The notes below the pieces were generated by a model. The model was given only the letters and a program-made list of their open reading frames with translations, was not told the origin of the DNA and ran no database searches. Of a stretch of 64,000 nucleotides of DNA, positions 46,005-59,392 are shown in pieces; within the stretch, counting starts at the first letter, position 1, and every line of letters starts with the position of its first letter. The position numbers were made by a program, and so were the translations under genes. The stretch is taken from the NCBI GenBank assembly GCA_000827495.1, contig KN817529.1, forward strand, positions 186,001 to 250,000. The letters are read 5' to 3'. This stretch comes from Hypholoma sublateritium FD-334 SS-4. Lineage: Eukaryota; Basidiomycota; Agaricomycetes; Agaricales; Strophariaceae.

Positions 46005-46430
46005 ATGACTGCCACTTCGATGGAACAGCAAAAAAGGCTTTACTCCACACAATTAGCCGCCCATACTATTCGCCAATGGAATGCTGTGCGCCGACCATTG
46101 TCGTCGGAGCGAAAGAGTAGATCGCCGCCATCAATTTCCGAGGGGGACCAGCATGAAGCACACGACGGCGCTGAATCTAACGGGCAGCTCACTCCGACTA
46201 GCAGGACTAGCAGACAGAGGGGAACCAGTAGACAAACCGCACACGGAGCCGTGAACCCGCCAAAAGGTTCGTCGCGCTATAAGCATTTGGCTGATAAACG
46301 GTGCTGATATTTTTTTGTCTTCTTCGTATATTTAGTACACGTCGTTGACTTTGCTGCACGAACCGACTCGGCAAAGCCGTCTAATAAATCGCCAACAGCT
46401 GGCGCCGCTAGAAAACCTGAACATGGTTGA
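46005..46430 (+). CDS. Hypothetical small protein, 118 residues
   Basis: Not recognised. Exon 1 (46005-46266) and exon 2 (46336-46430) flank a 69-nt intron with GTTCGT donor, GCTGAT branch and TTTAG acceptor. They join in frame and total 357 nt. The N-terminus (MTATSMEQQKRLYSTQLAAH, TIRQWNAVRR) is predicted helical and basic; the rest is hydrophilic, Ser/Arg/Gly-rich and probably disordered (TSRTSRQRGTSRQTAHGAVN; SAKPSNKSPTAGAARKPEHG). No signal peptide or membrane segment. A TATA-like run lies about 80 bp upstream. Promoter, start context and a clean intron argue for a real gene, but conservation is unknown. An earlier in-frame ATG at 45888 precedes the TATA run and is less likely. Confidence 0.6.
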
Positions 46431-47223
46431 TTCATGCTTAAACGCCATTGCACGACCGTAAGACCGCATTAATGCCCTCTCAAAGTCCATTGAAGTTCAT
46501 TCCATGTTCATAGATAACGAATAGTTAGCTTTTTTGTATTCATTTTTTGCACAACGTTCCACATACTGTATCATTTGTGCGACATAGCCCTCGGATCAGT
46601 GTCAGATATTGCAGTCACAGTCGAACACTTGATCGTAGCTTTGACGAGCTTGTATTTCTAGTATCAATATATCCTCAACCCTTCATCGTCTTGACGTCGC
46701 ATATCCGGCGGAGTCTGTCTGGTGAAGCCCAGCATTGCGCCGAGGCTTTGAAGTTCCGGAAAGGATTCGAAGCAGCATCGTTCCGGCACATGGAGCCCTG
46801 ATAATAGCCATGTTCGTGTGTACTTCTTTTGTCTTTTCGGTCGAAGCAAGACTGCATGCAGAGAATCACAGAGCGATCGTCACCCGAATCAAGGAACGAC
46901 GGAAGAGAAAATTCCGCCCTGTACGTTCAGAGAGCGCCGTGCATCGACAGTAACAAGGCTGGTGCAAGAAACCCAGAATTCGTAGGGAGACTCCAGGATG
47001 CGTTCGCACATGAAATTTGAAATTGGTCGAAGTTCCTTTGCTCCGCAAGCGCCGCCGTCGGGGTCCGAGGCGGAGATGTGCACGTGATCTAACGCGTTGG
47101 GAGATCAAATCCCCAACGCAAATATTATTCAGGGCTTTAATTATAATACATCTAAAATACATCTCGAGGGCCGATTCTTTCCTAACTTCCCCCCTTCCAT
47201 ACGGTTGTTTTATTGGTTCAGTT
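46431..47223. other. Intergenic between the orphan gene and biotin synthase
   Basis: About 800 bp with no supported gene. Short frames on both strands overlap without a recognisable product. The final ~100 bp should hold the biotin synthase promoter. Confidence 0.4.
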
Positions 47224-48764
47224 ATGTTCAGGTCTCTCGCTATACGCCACATCCACCTTGCAAGGTCCCTTGCCACCCATGCAGCACCTCCGGCGCGGTC
47301 TGCTGCACAGATAACGCGAAACGACTGGACGAAGGAGGAGATTCAGGCAATTTACGATACCCCTTTACTCGATCTTATCTTCCGCTCTGCCTCGGTGCAC
47401 AGAGAACACAACGATCCGAGTAAAGTTCAGTTATGCACGCTCATGAACATCAAGAGTGCGTCTCCGCCCTACAATTACGATCGTTGCACTAATGTTTTCT
47501 CAAGCCGGCGGGTGTAGCGAGGACTGTGAGCACATACGCGTTCCGGATGGTGGGCTGTGCTAAAGGATCGGACAGGCTCTTATTGCTCGCAGTCATCAAG
47601 ATATTCCACCCCCACGACGGCCTCCAGGCTCGTTGACATACAACCAGTGCTGGAAGCCGCGCGCAAAGCCAAAGAAAACGGAAGCACCCGGTTCTGCATG
47701 GGGGCGGCTTGGAGAGACCTTGCCGGCAGGAAGAGGGGCTTTGAGAAGATCCTCGAGATGGTGAGTGAAGTCCGCGGAATGGGAATGGAGGTATGCACCA
47801 CCCTTGGCATGCTTTCGCCCGAGCAAGCACGGCGATTGAAGGAGGCGTATGTCGCTTACTATTTTTACATCGGACTTCTCTCACTTTTCCGCAGAGGTTT
47901 GACGGCGTACAATCACAATCTCGACACCTCCCGAGAATTCTATCCCAAAGTAAATTCGTTTCTTTGAGAGTTGCTCATTGCTCATGCGGCCTATCGAAGG
48001 TCATCACCACCCGTTCGTACGACGAGCGATTGGACACGATTACCGCGGTCCGTGACGCAGGAATCAGCGTCTGCTCAGGTGGAATTTTAGGCTTGGGAGA
48101 ATCCGACGCGGACCGAGTGGGCCTAATCCATGAGGTTTCTAAGTGAGAAAATTCTGCCATTACTAGTGCTCGGTCTTATCTGATAATATTCCAGCATGCC
48201 AGAACATCCCGAATCGTTCCCTGTCAATGCTCTGGTCCCGATCCCTGGTACTCCTTTGGAGGGAAATGATGTAAAACTTGGTTGGCATCACTCTTCGACG
48301 CCTCACTGACGGTGGATAACAGCCTGTTTCTGTGCACATCCTCGTCCGCACGATTGCCACAGCCCGCATCGCCATGCCTAAGACTATCATCCGTCTCGCC
48401 GCGGGAAGAAATACTCTGAGTGAATCCGAGCAAGCCATGTGCTTTATGGCTGGCGCAAACGCTGTCTTCACTGGTGAACAGATGCTGACAACACCTTGTG
48501 AGTGTGGATCACCGGATATTAACCATTTCGATTACTGATGTGGTTATTTTCAAAGGCTCGCCATGGGACGAGGTTAGAATTTGTCAAACCATATCTATGC
48601 ATAATCTGATTCTCGTCTTTCTTTAGGACAAAGCCATGATGGGCCGATGGGGGCTCGATGGCATGCGTAGCTTTGAACAAGTCAGCGTCGCAAAGAAAGA
48701 AGGTGAAAGACTACAACTGGAGGAATTTGCTGCCACAAGCAACGGAGCGACAAGTCCAATCTGA
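47224..48764 (+). CDS. Biotin synthase
   Basis: Radical-SAM enzyme that inserts sulfur into dethiobiotin, the last step of biotin synthesis; in fungi it is mitochondrial. The N-terminus ([20 protein letters not shown]) is a plausible import sequence. Exon 1 is 47224-47455, exon 2 is 47505-47525 (21 nt), exon 3 starts at 47576. Exons 2 and 3 build [19 protein letters not shown], the CxxxCxxC cluster site; the second Cys codon is split by the 50-nt intron. Further matches: [71 protein letters not shown] block at 48055-48110, [16 protein letters not shown] and [20 protein letters not shown]. Splicing is consistent to the stop at 48762-48764. Confidence 0.97.
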
Positions 48765-49093
48765 TGAGCTGGTAGATTTCTGTAGATGGTGTATGTGCTC
48801 GGTTTATATCTTAAAACACTGTAACAATGGGAAATGGAACGCATTTCTGAATCTATATTTTTCTCAGAGATCGCGAATATCAGTTTTGTTCAATTGTGTA
48901 TAAGGCGGCCATTTGTAAGGCCTTCACAGCAAGTACTGCTGGTACTTGATATTTGTAGAACATGAGGAAGTAAAAGGAAAATATGAAATCCGCGTCAATT
49001 AGCCGGTAATTGCCGGGGGTGATGATCGTCGAGATCCTTTCTCAGAACAGCACTCAAGCCTACCTCACGAGTCACATTTCTCCCCTCCTCATC
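48765..49093. other. Intergenic between biotin synthase and the RXT2-like gene
   Basis: 329 bp, no gene seen. Contains the biotin synthase 3' flank and the next promoter. Confidence 0.4.
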
Positions 49094-50207
49094 ATGTCTG
49101 CATATAACGAACCTATGCATCACAGTCACTCTGGCTCGCGCCCATCCACTAGTCAACACGTTCCGCCGCACGTCAACGGCCACAAACGCAGGGTGACCAC
49201 CGAATTCCCGAAGTGAGTGGCTTCCTTCGTAGTTGACTGCCTGTTGTTCATGATAGACGTATGAAGTGGCGATATGCTGCCCCTGAGCGACCGCAACGCA
49301 TGGTATTACCCATCACTTGGACACGACTCCGACGAAGAAGATCTCAGCGTTGGCCACCCGGAAGGTAATTGGGGCCATAAAAATATCAAAAGTGCCCGTT
49401 GGGTCCGCCGAGGCAAAATCAACGCTTGGGGACCGGAAATGGAGGACTGGGAGGTACGTTCTCTATCTGCTTGCTCAATCCGCTGTTACAATAGGTCCCC
49501 AGGCGGAGGAACGCGCTCGAAAACGAATCAAGCTCCTCCTACCACAAGAACGCAGGTCACCCTCCCCACCCACCTTGCCTCACCTGGCGCGAACGCCATC
49601 CCCTCCACTAGTTTCCCCTTACCCAGCTCCAAACCTCCACCACACGAGCTACGCATCATTCGTGTTAGACAAATCTATAACGCACACCTTCCGCTCAAGT
49701 TTACTGGATGAATTGGAACACGCGACTAATGGGCTCATCGAAGGCGAGGCAACCGTCAAGCGAGCGCTTGGGAGGCTCTGGCAAGTGATGTCCGAAGACC
49801 CGGATATGAAGACCGGCGAGGCGCCCATGGTTCCCAAACGCGAAGACGCCGACGATGAGCCGGACGAACTGGACGACCAAGCGCGTCGATTGGCTCGGGC
49901 GCCCGACCTGACTCCAGCCACACACAAACTATTTTTGTTGTCATATCCTTCGGAGGCCCCACCAAATCACGATGCTTCGCATTTCACCGTCCCGGAGACG
50001 CAGCGCAACACTCTGGAGAAAAACCTGGCCACACTGCGGGAGCTGAAAGACGATGGTCGCGAATATGTGGAACGACTGCAAGAGATACGGGAAGGCCTTG
50101 GTGATGCTAGGGCACAAAGGAATGTAATTTGGAATACGGTGCGGGAACGAGCCGTGAGGGAGCTGCAAGAAGCGGCGTTTGCTCATGCTGCTGCGCAAAG
50201 TGGTTGA
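49094..50207 (+). CDS. Possible RXT2-like transcriptional regulatory protein
   Basis: Three exons (49094-49212, 49267-49453, 49503-50207) give 336 residues. The N-terminal quarter has a conserved-looking block: NAWYYPSLGHDSDEEDLSVG, then GHKNIKSARWVRRGKINAWG and WEAEERARKRIKLLLP. This resembles the N-terminal domain of fungal Rxt2, a subunit of the Rpd3L histone deacetylase complex. The C-terminal part has a helical LEHATNGLIEGEATVKRALG and ends in a coiled coil (ETQRNTLEKNLATLRELKDD; VRERAVRELQEAAFAHAAAQ). The gene structure is firm; the Rxt2 assignment is from remembered pattern and tentative. An Rpd3-type deacetylase is encoded at 31832-34208 in the same window. Confidence 0.7.
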
Positions 50208-50468
50208 TCTACTGTAATATGTAGACACAATGGAGCATAAGGAGTTGTGAAGAGTAACTCTCACCCGTTTGCAGCGGATGCCTTGGACAGGTTGGTATGT
50301 AGTGTGCACACCGAGTGCACACCTGGACTACACACTGATGAGAGTGCGAACAAAATAAATGCGTCATGATCGGTTGGTTATTAGACTCCGACACTAGTCT
50401 CACCTTTCGAGCCGTCGCCACTTCGCATACGCTGTTGACTGATTGTTTGCAACCACCACGGAGCCACC

Positions 50469-53400
50469 ATGCTCCCTGACATATCCTCCCTACACCTGAA
50501 TGGCGGCCAACCGCATGCCACAAATGCCGCCGGTCTTCCCATCCCAGACGACATCAATATCACTCATGGAGACCGGTACATGGAGAAGCTGAAGAACTAC
50601 GCGAAGTCCTTACCTTATTCGATCGAGCCTTACTCGAAGATGATTGAATTACTCGATTTCATCTTGTTGCGAATCACCCAAAGTGTCGAAGCAAGGGACT
50701 TGGATGTTGGATTCCTGCAATGGGACAGCATGATGACCTAGTGCGTCCTCTTCTACTGGACATTTATTTATATATACTGACGCGCGGTTAGTTGGCTCAT
50801 GCTTGGGTATCCCCTCCCAAAGGACAAGCGAATCAAGATTGCAAAGCTATATTTCCACTTGAGCATTACGCCTTCTATGCCGACTCAAATTATCGCCACC
50901 TGCGCAGACGGGTTCAAGATGTTAACGAAATCGAAAAACAAATTATCTATCGACGATATGAGACTTCCTTGGAAACCAATCTATAACATCCTTATTCAGG
51001 ACTTGTTCTTAACCAGGAGACAGTTTGAATATACGTGCGTCTGCTCCTTTGACATATATTTATTTGGCAGTGTACTGATAGTCGGGCTACAGTCAAGTGT
51101 CCTGGTGCATGGGCTATATAGCTGATAATGCGCGCAAATTCTTCCATCCTGCTGCGATTAACGAAATGCTCTCAACATTCCTACCTATCTTAGATGGTAC
51201 CCAGCTGGACGTAAGTCGCGCGCCACCATTTTCTGATTATATATCCTGACACATAAATTAGACCATCCTATCATCTCAATACTATCTAACGACGTTTCTG
51301 CCGTTGTCGCATCCTCAACACTATCTTCCCATGTTATTTCGCGTTTGGGAATCTATCAACTCTTATATGTATGACGAACGGATGTTATATTTTCTATCTA
51401 GGTTAGCTGAGATGCATGTCGACCCGGAAGTCAGCAATCCCCTACGGGTAGCAGACATTCCGGATGATGAAATTTCTGAGGACGAAGAACGGCCCAAATG
51501 GTCCGAGGACAACTTTACAGGCCCTAGAATATGGCAAGGGCTGTTCAAGGATGTTGGAATGTTCACGGAACATGAGTGGAATTTTTTAATGTGCAAATGT
51601 CTTGCTTCAATGGGTAAATATTACCATGACTTCCATTCAACTTAATGAAAGCTGAGTGTTATTTATGGCAGAGATCCCATTAGCAGACGGGGGATCTTTG
51701 ACTACTGGTCCCTCTGCGGATAATCAAGTTGGATTTGAGATTAGTCGATTGCCCAAGCCGCAGTGGCGAATTCGTGCGTTTGACGGTCCTTCATTCCATA
51801 CGCACCCGTTACTTACTTATCATAATAGCATCTCTTGCTCGCATTATTGTCTATTCGATGGCGCCCGACGGCATGCCCGTCCCTCCTTCGAATTTACCAA
51901 CACCGTTGTTCTCGCCTCTGCCCTCTGGCGTGACTACGCCTCGTTCTGGGAACCACAGTGCTGGAGATTATCTATCTGCATCCCTCGGAAAAAAGCCACC
52001 CACCAAGTCTTCGACGTTTTTGGGGGGCTCTAGGGCACTGGATTCATTGGCAAGAATGATTGCATCTACGGAAAGTTTCTTCCACCCCTCCAACTCCGGT
52101 TCCTGGACAACGGATGTAAGTGAAAGACACAAATACGACATCTCCCTATGAATTAACTACGATCTCTTCAGTTGAGCGCGTTTATCAAATATATTGTATA
52201 CGATTTCAACAAACGTATGTATGGTCTTTATTGATATGTATTGGCTGACAACTGTCAATAGGATGGTACGAAGAGCAGCAACCTAATTGCAAAACTCCCA
52301 AAGTCGGTCGTTTATCCACTTTATCTGTTCGTAGTAGATTTTTAATGTGCATGAACAGCACCGGCGATTGACCAAGTTGATGAAACGAGAATTGGTTAAA
52401 TCGTTGCGAACAGTCGTTTTACTGGCCATGTTCTCACAGGATTCGACCACCGTGACAAATATTCAAAGCTGTCTCAAATCTATGTGTACTATGGAGCCAG
52501 ATCTGATACTACATCCAATTTTGGAGAGAGCTGTCCCATCGTTGGAAGCTCTTGTGGAAGTAAGCCGCCCGAAAGGTTTTGAAAGCTACCACAGGGAGAT
52601 TGATTTCCTTCGCTTCTGCAGACGCAACGAACCATCGCAGTTATCAAGGCCCTTGGTGCCGTTGCACCTGCCATTGTCTCGCGTGATGTTTATTATCCTG
52701 GAGCCAAGCACCTCGTTCCTATCTTGCAGCTTTTGATTCCTGGGATTGATTTGGTCAGAGCTTTTCCCTGTGTTCAAACCTTTGCGCTGATGATGTATTT
52801 GCAGAACGATCCCGCGAAAACTGTACTAGCCTCATTTTTGATATCTGCTGTTTTCTAATCATTTCTATTTCACAGCTCTGCACCACTTCCTTCCTCGTCG
52901 AGATATCTCAGTACATACAAATCGGTGATCTCACCCATTACCACGACCCACTGCAAGAGACTGGTGGTTCACTGGACATTGAACCAACTCTCCCACCGCC
53001 CCGGCAGCCGATAGCACTACCTTCGTTCTCTCTCGATCAACTAGATGAATCGACATGCGAGTTGCCCATTTATCTTACGGATGAAGAGGAGGATGCTTTA
53101 CTCAAGGTCAGTCGCCGTATTTTATCTGCTTGTCCAGTGTCTCAATGACCTAACCTCTCTTAGGAATCCACTGGAGATTTTCCAGATTGGGTCGCATCGT
53201 TTATCCGGCGGGTTATACAACTACTTGAAAACTTGCCAGAAGAAGGTCCAAATGGAAGTGCAGGCGGTGCCAGCGAAGGTATGAAACCAATCTTAGCTGC
53301 CACCGGACCATCCATATAACGCTATTAAATCAGTGCAAATCATCGATGCAGTAACGAGTGCATGTAATCAAATATGCGTTCACCTATCAGAACCACTCTA

Positions 53401-56400
53401 CGACCTGGTCCTGAAGATGGTCTTCGAATATGCAAGCACCTGTGTGCGAACGAACGCTGTTAGAGCAATCCACCAATTAGTGGAGTGTGTAGCAAATGCA
53501 GACCCTGTCAAGACTCTGGCGAAGTTCTTCCCATTTTGCGCTGCCAACATACGAGTAGAACTTGAAAATGGCGCAAGCTCTCTTCGGACAACGTCTTCTT
53601 CGACGCCCTTGCCGTCTGATGCCACGTTACATTGGAGTAAATGCTTTCACTTTCCATAGGTCGATAAAAAGAGACTCAATATCTACTTTTTAGATCTTGC
53701 TATCTTAAGGGGAACCGTTTACAAGTTTGTTTGATTAGATATCCCTGCTGGGTTGAGCTAATTCGTTGATCCTGCAGTGACGGTAAAGCAGTATGCTCCG
53801 TCTCTTTTGGAATGCCACAGATGTTTCAATTTTGTTGATTAGATCCTCAAATACCAAGACGAAATCATGGAATTGCTTCATTTGCTTCACGAAAAAGCGT
53901 TGTCCAAACGAGGCTACTCATGGACGGGCAAGCTTCTCTCGAGTTTGCTCTTAACACTAACACATACATATCCGGTTGAAAATAAATTTGTCGGTCCTAA
54001 GGAATGGGCTAGCGAAGGTTAGTTGTTCATTCGTTAATGCGGCCATCTTCGAATAAACGAGTAAATCAGACTTTCGCCGAAATCATCATCAACATTGGGG
54101 GAAATTGTTCAAACCCGAAGATATTGAAGTACGTCCCGCTTGAATGGCACCTATTTTATAATGGTAACTTACCATTCTCTTCTATTTTTTCAGATTTCGT
54201 GGCACACTCCGGATGATGAAGAACTTGAATTCGCCCTCCGAATATTCAAAGAGCTAGTTGAACCGGCATTAACAGCATTGGAGTCTTTACTGCAGCCTGG
54301 TACATTTTTTTCTAGATCCTTCTTTCTGGATCTTATTTGTTTCTGTAGGAATTGCTCGCGATGCAGTATGGCGTAGCGATTTCTGTCGGTAGGTCGGCTT
54401 GCTGACTGCATACATCGCCGTGCTAACACTAGATCATTTCTAGACACCTCACCCTCGTTCGCAATGTCTTTGCTGGTACCCCAACATTAGCCAAGGAACA
54501 TATGACACCGGACGACATTTTGAAAGCCACCTTTACCAGTGACGTCATGTGAGCTTCACGTCCGCCTTACACTCGACACTGACCAAACCGTTGGCTGTCT
54601 CAGTGAAGAAATACCGGAGATGATTGCTTCAGTGGCACCCATTAGCTCAGGATTTGCGTTAACCGATACCCAGGACCCTCGGTACAAATATCTAACGCAA
54701 ATCCGATCGAGATATGGGAACTTTTTGCACAATGCTTCTGTGAGCTTGCGTCAGCAAGGTGAAGAGAACACTGTAGATGCTGTGCAGATTCTGGTCAGCC
54801 TTTCGCAAATTTCAGGCCTCCTGATTTGTGCTGAGGTTTACTAGGTGAGATCGATCAGGACATACATGGTTGAATATGGTGACAGCCGAGATAGGTATGC
54901 TTTTTGACCGCGCAAATGATTTAACTTTGTTAACCGACCGATGTCATTGTAGCTACTATGTAAACAACGATCAGTACACATCTGAGAAGAATGTGGCACG
55001 TCGTTATGCGGGCCAGAACGTTTGGCCTAGATCCGTGTACATTCGCCGGGCCCGGTCAGTTACATCGTCCCTGTAAACCAAATGATATCTGATTGGCGCT
55101 GTGCAGCCTCTATAACGCAGGTCGCCTACATTGGAACTCTATCGAACGCAACAGAAGTCCTATTGAAGACAACCTCATTGATGATCTCGTGGAATGGTCA
55201 ATATGGCATTATCCAGTCATTCGACAGTAAGCCCGTCAAATTCGAAAATATGGCCAGGCTGCTAAGTCTCAATCGTTAGATCGAGCCAAAACCACCTGGA
55301 AGCCATTTGTGGGGTGAGTCTTCATTACGGTCTGAAGTGGAGCAATCGCCTGAGGATTGAATTTCACCTAGATATACGATGGTGTCAGACATCGAGCATT
55401 ACCTATTCTACTCAATGCCTTGAAGCAGGGCACAGACGACGACCGCATGAAGGGTGCTTTATGGACAATAAACTCTCCCTCGTTTGGGAAGTATGCTATT
55501 GGCGGTAAGTACAATACTGATGAACTCCACGTTTTGTGCATGCTGATTAACTAATGTATGCTAGAACCGTCCTTGGCCAACAAGCTTTTACTGCAGTTGT
55601 TCGAATGCCAATACCACGAGAAGGTGGGATTAATATAACCAGCGATATGACAAAATTGACATGTTGTTATTGCTTGACTTGTTATTTCTCAGCCCTCTAT
55701 ACAGGACTGCGTTTCAACGGTATTTGAGAATTGTGGGTCACATCCTTGATCTTATCAGGCGATTTTCTTACGCGACATAGGTCTCAACAACTTTGTGGAG
55801 CCGAACAACATCGTCTATAACCTGGAAATGCCATCCGTAGACCTGGCAGTCGTTCAGTTGCAAGGCTTGCTGAAGTTTGATCGCAAAGAACATCTCATTA
55901 CGCGCCGTGCCCGCGAAAAACGTATTCATCGCCTGGGTTTGTTGAACGATGCTGTGCGAGAAGCTGTGAGTTTGAAATGTCTCCTGCGAGAGATGCAGCA
56001 CTTACGTTGGGATAGGATCGTGACATACTTGAAATTGGAAACTCACCCAATACTCATTGGAGATACGGGATTTATGCCATTCGTTGTCTACGGACTCTTG
56101 TACGACGAGACACCCCCCTGACAAGAGAACAAATTACATATTTTCTGGAAAAAACGCATGATGATCATCCAAGCATTGTGAGCATCTTTAAAATATTAAA
56201 CGAAATTTTAGTCTAACCTTACGTCCAGCGATATGTGAGCAATTTCACGGGCATGATGCTTGGAAACCCGTGTTTAACTGCAAATGTAGTATGCGCAACG
56301 AGCAGTCATGAAAAGCACGCAGTTCATCAAACTGCGAACCTTCTGTCGCAACCCTGCAGACCTGGCTTTAGCACGGAATAACAACCCGCTTAAGCATCCT

Positions 56401-59122
56401 GTTGCAGTTGTGCCGTCAGTTCGTGCCACAGAAGATTTTCTCCGTCAATACAACATCCCCATCAACCGAAGTGCAGCAGAGCGACAGCCGTAGGTTTATA
56501 GCTTGCAAATGTGGAATATGCTAACTTGGCGCTGTCTAGATTATTTTATGATAAGAATCCTCCAGGTTGGTTAGTGTGGAACAAGATGGTAGCTTTGTAC
56601 GAACTTCCACATGCTACAAATTCCACCTTTCAGCCTTGGGACTCAGCTAGCGAAGACGCTATCGATGCCGTTCGCGATATCGCTACCGATCCTCAATATT
56701 GGGAAAATCTCTCGCTCTACTACTCTGAAGAGAACCATGAAACAACTATCATTCAAGATAATGTGTCTTGCGTCAAATCCATCTGTAAGTGTGTACCTAA
56801 TATTTTCCGGTCACTTACCTCAGACTTGAGGTGTCATCTAGTTCAACTTCTTGAGGATGAGCCATTCAAAGCTTTCCGTCCTGTTGTCGATAAATTGATA
56901 TTGGACAAAGATCAAGACAAGCAACGAGCCGCAGCCGAATTCTTGGCAGGTGTACTGGGAGGTGCGTGGGAGCTATGTTCTTACACTACAAACTATTCAA
57001 ATTCTTGTATCAAGGCTCTAAGCACTGGCCGACTAATAAGCAGGATGCATTATGGAAATGGTTTACTCCGCACATATCCACTATTTTTCTCAAGAACATT
57101 AAATCTGACACTTTGTCGGTCTGGACTTCATTTCTTGAGGTAAATTGGCTACAAACCTCTTTATTACGAGATCTCAATTTTTTTGCAGTATATGTTCTTC
57201 CACAAAGACCCACGACGCGTACAGCCTCTTGTAGACTTTGTCGTTGATTCGTTTATGCACCTCGATTTCAATACTGAGCTGTCATTTGACGCGGTCAAGG
57301 TTATAGCACCTTTCCGAGCCTTCTTCGAAGAATTGGGACGAAAATTCATGCCATGGGTAGATCAAACCGTGGAACGATCATGGGCAGAGATTCACGGCGA
57401 ACACGATGATGCATGTTTTATTTTGTTTTGTTCTGCCGCCCTACTTACTAGCTATATATTTACCACGTCAGGTCCGAGCTTTTATCAGCGAAATATTGGC
57501 ATTCTCTCAGAATATTAAGGCAAGAAATCTCTTGTATTCTCTTACAGAAATAAAACTTAAAAACTTTCTTGGACAGTGGAGGCCACATCCATCTATACCA
57601 ACGGCTGAAGTCTTCGTACGGGAATGTCAAAAGCTTCCGCCGGATTTCGACATCATGAACATGCGAGGCACTTATCATAAAGCAAGAATCGAAGATTTAG
57701 TTCAACGTCTTAAAGATTGGCGAGTTTCCCGCACTCCAGGTGTTCGCGCGTTTCAGTCGACATATGATAGGTAGGTCACCTGTCCATTGGCACTATTCCC
57801 GGATTGAGAGTCGACCTTCTTTTACAGAGTTGGAATTACAATATGCAAATGGCTGTACCAGTCAATCCACGATTTACATGCGATCTCAATTTTTGACTAT
57901 ATTCTACCACTAATGGTACATATATTGTTACTTCACTTGGCGTTTCCATTGCTTAATCTATTCTCCAGCCCGAATTATTCCGCTTTACGGAAGGTGTGTA
58001 GTTCACGTTCGTCCCATAAGTTGGTTTCTGATGTGCATGGGACAGTCAATGATAACAACAATCTTGCATCGCGCGCAAGTAGTCTCCTAGTTCGAATGTG
58101 TGGTGTGACGCCACCTGTTCCCCTTATTAATCCCATATTGGACGCCATTTTTGCAGCGATACAAACCTCGCCAGTAAGTGATATTTTATCTTTGAAATAA
58201 CCAATGAAGTAACACCACGTCTGCAGTCATGGCGGGTTAGGCTTAAGGCACTCCCTCTAGTCCAAGGCGCGTTTAAGTTTGCCTAAAGAAACGTATTCGA
58301 TCTCATCCATCTACAGTGTTCTATTTCCGTCAACTCCCACTTATTACAGAAATCAAGATCGTGGAAATGCTTGAAGTGAGCTCTTTCCGAATTCTATTAG
58401 GATATACGAACTGAGCGAGTTCAAGGTGCTATGTCGATGTCTCGACGATGAAATCGTGGAAGTACGAGAAATGGCTGCTGTGTGAGTAACCTTTTTCGCA
58501 ATTGAGTAGCTGGTGCTAAGTTGAGCCGTGTTTGTGTCTAGTACGTTGTCAGGAATCCTAAGATTATCGCCGCGGCGTAGTGTAATGATTCTAAAGGTAA
58601 CAACTATCTTCTCATTTTCGCTGAAATAATGTAACGAGCAAATCTTGCTTTAGGATCGATTCGTCCATCTGCTCAAGAATAGTCACATTCCTGGACGCCA
58701 AGATCCCGAGTACAATAAGGCCATACGACAACGACATGCTGCCATCTTGGGAATATGCGCTTTGGTCGACAGCTTCCCGTACACAGTCGAAAAATGGATG
58801 CCTGAACTCGTTACAAACGTGTTGGCGGAACATACATATGACCCAGTAAGTCGGCCATTCGGGAGAACCTATCGACATGAGAAAAAATTGTATTCTGATG
58901 TGCTCAAAAAATACAGATCCCAATCTCAACCACAGTTAGAAAATGTGCTGGAAATTTCAAACGAACGCATCAAGATACATGGCACGAAGATTGTAAACAA
59001 TTCAATGATTCACAGTTAGCGGCGCTATCTACACTTTTAACAGGATCATCTTATTGTGAGTTGAGTTTTTCGCTGTGAGGTATATTCACTGATAAATGTA
59101 CAATTAACACAAAGATGCTTGA
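50469..59122 (+). CDS. Proteasome activator Blm10/PA200 (PSME4)
   Basis: Giant HEAT-repeat protein that caps the 20S proteasome and opens its gate. The gene spans 8.6 kb with many 50-60 nt introns. It starts MLPDISSLHLNGGQPHATNA and quickly reaches YMEKLKNYAKSLPYSIEPYS, a Blm10 N-terminal signature. Later blocks include GFKMLTKSKNKLSIDDMRLP WKP, QVSWCMGYIADNARKFFHPA and TILSSQYYLTTFLPLSHPQH; near the C-terminus are FVHLLKNSHIPGRQDPEYNK-type repeats at 58660-58720. The final exon is 8 nt (59115-59122) after a 59-nt intron (59056-59114) and completes Ser-Tyr-Tyr-Ala, the HbYX-like tail that docks between proteasome alpha subunits. Reading through that intron would give an unrelated tail, so the spliced form is preferred. 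No frame break was found in the exons checked. Confidence 0.95.
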
Positions 59123-59392
59123 TTTTCTTTTTGGATATTTCGCATGCACATATTAAATAGCTCTATAGATAATCGGACGGATATATAGTATCACAAACTA
59201 GAACTTTACAATGAAAAAATAATGAATAATAGGTATATAGAAGATGTATCCATCACGAAAAAGTCCATGTCTGCGATTCTGAATTACTTGGGTGTGCTCG
59301 CTCAACGGTGGCACACTCTTCTGTCCGAAAATAAATATCCTTGTCCACGAGGAGACAGGTTACGCAATGCAACAAAAATGGCAAAAAGTTTC

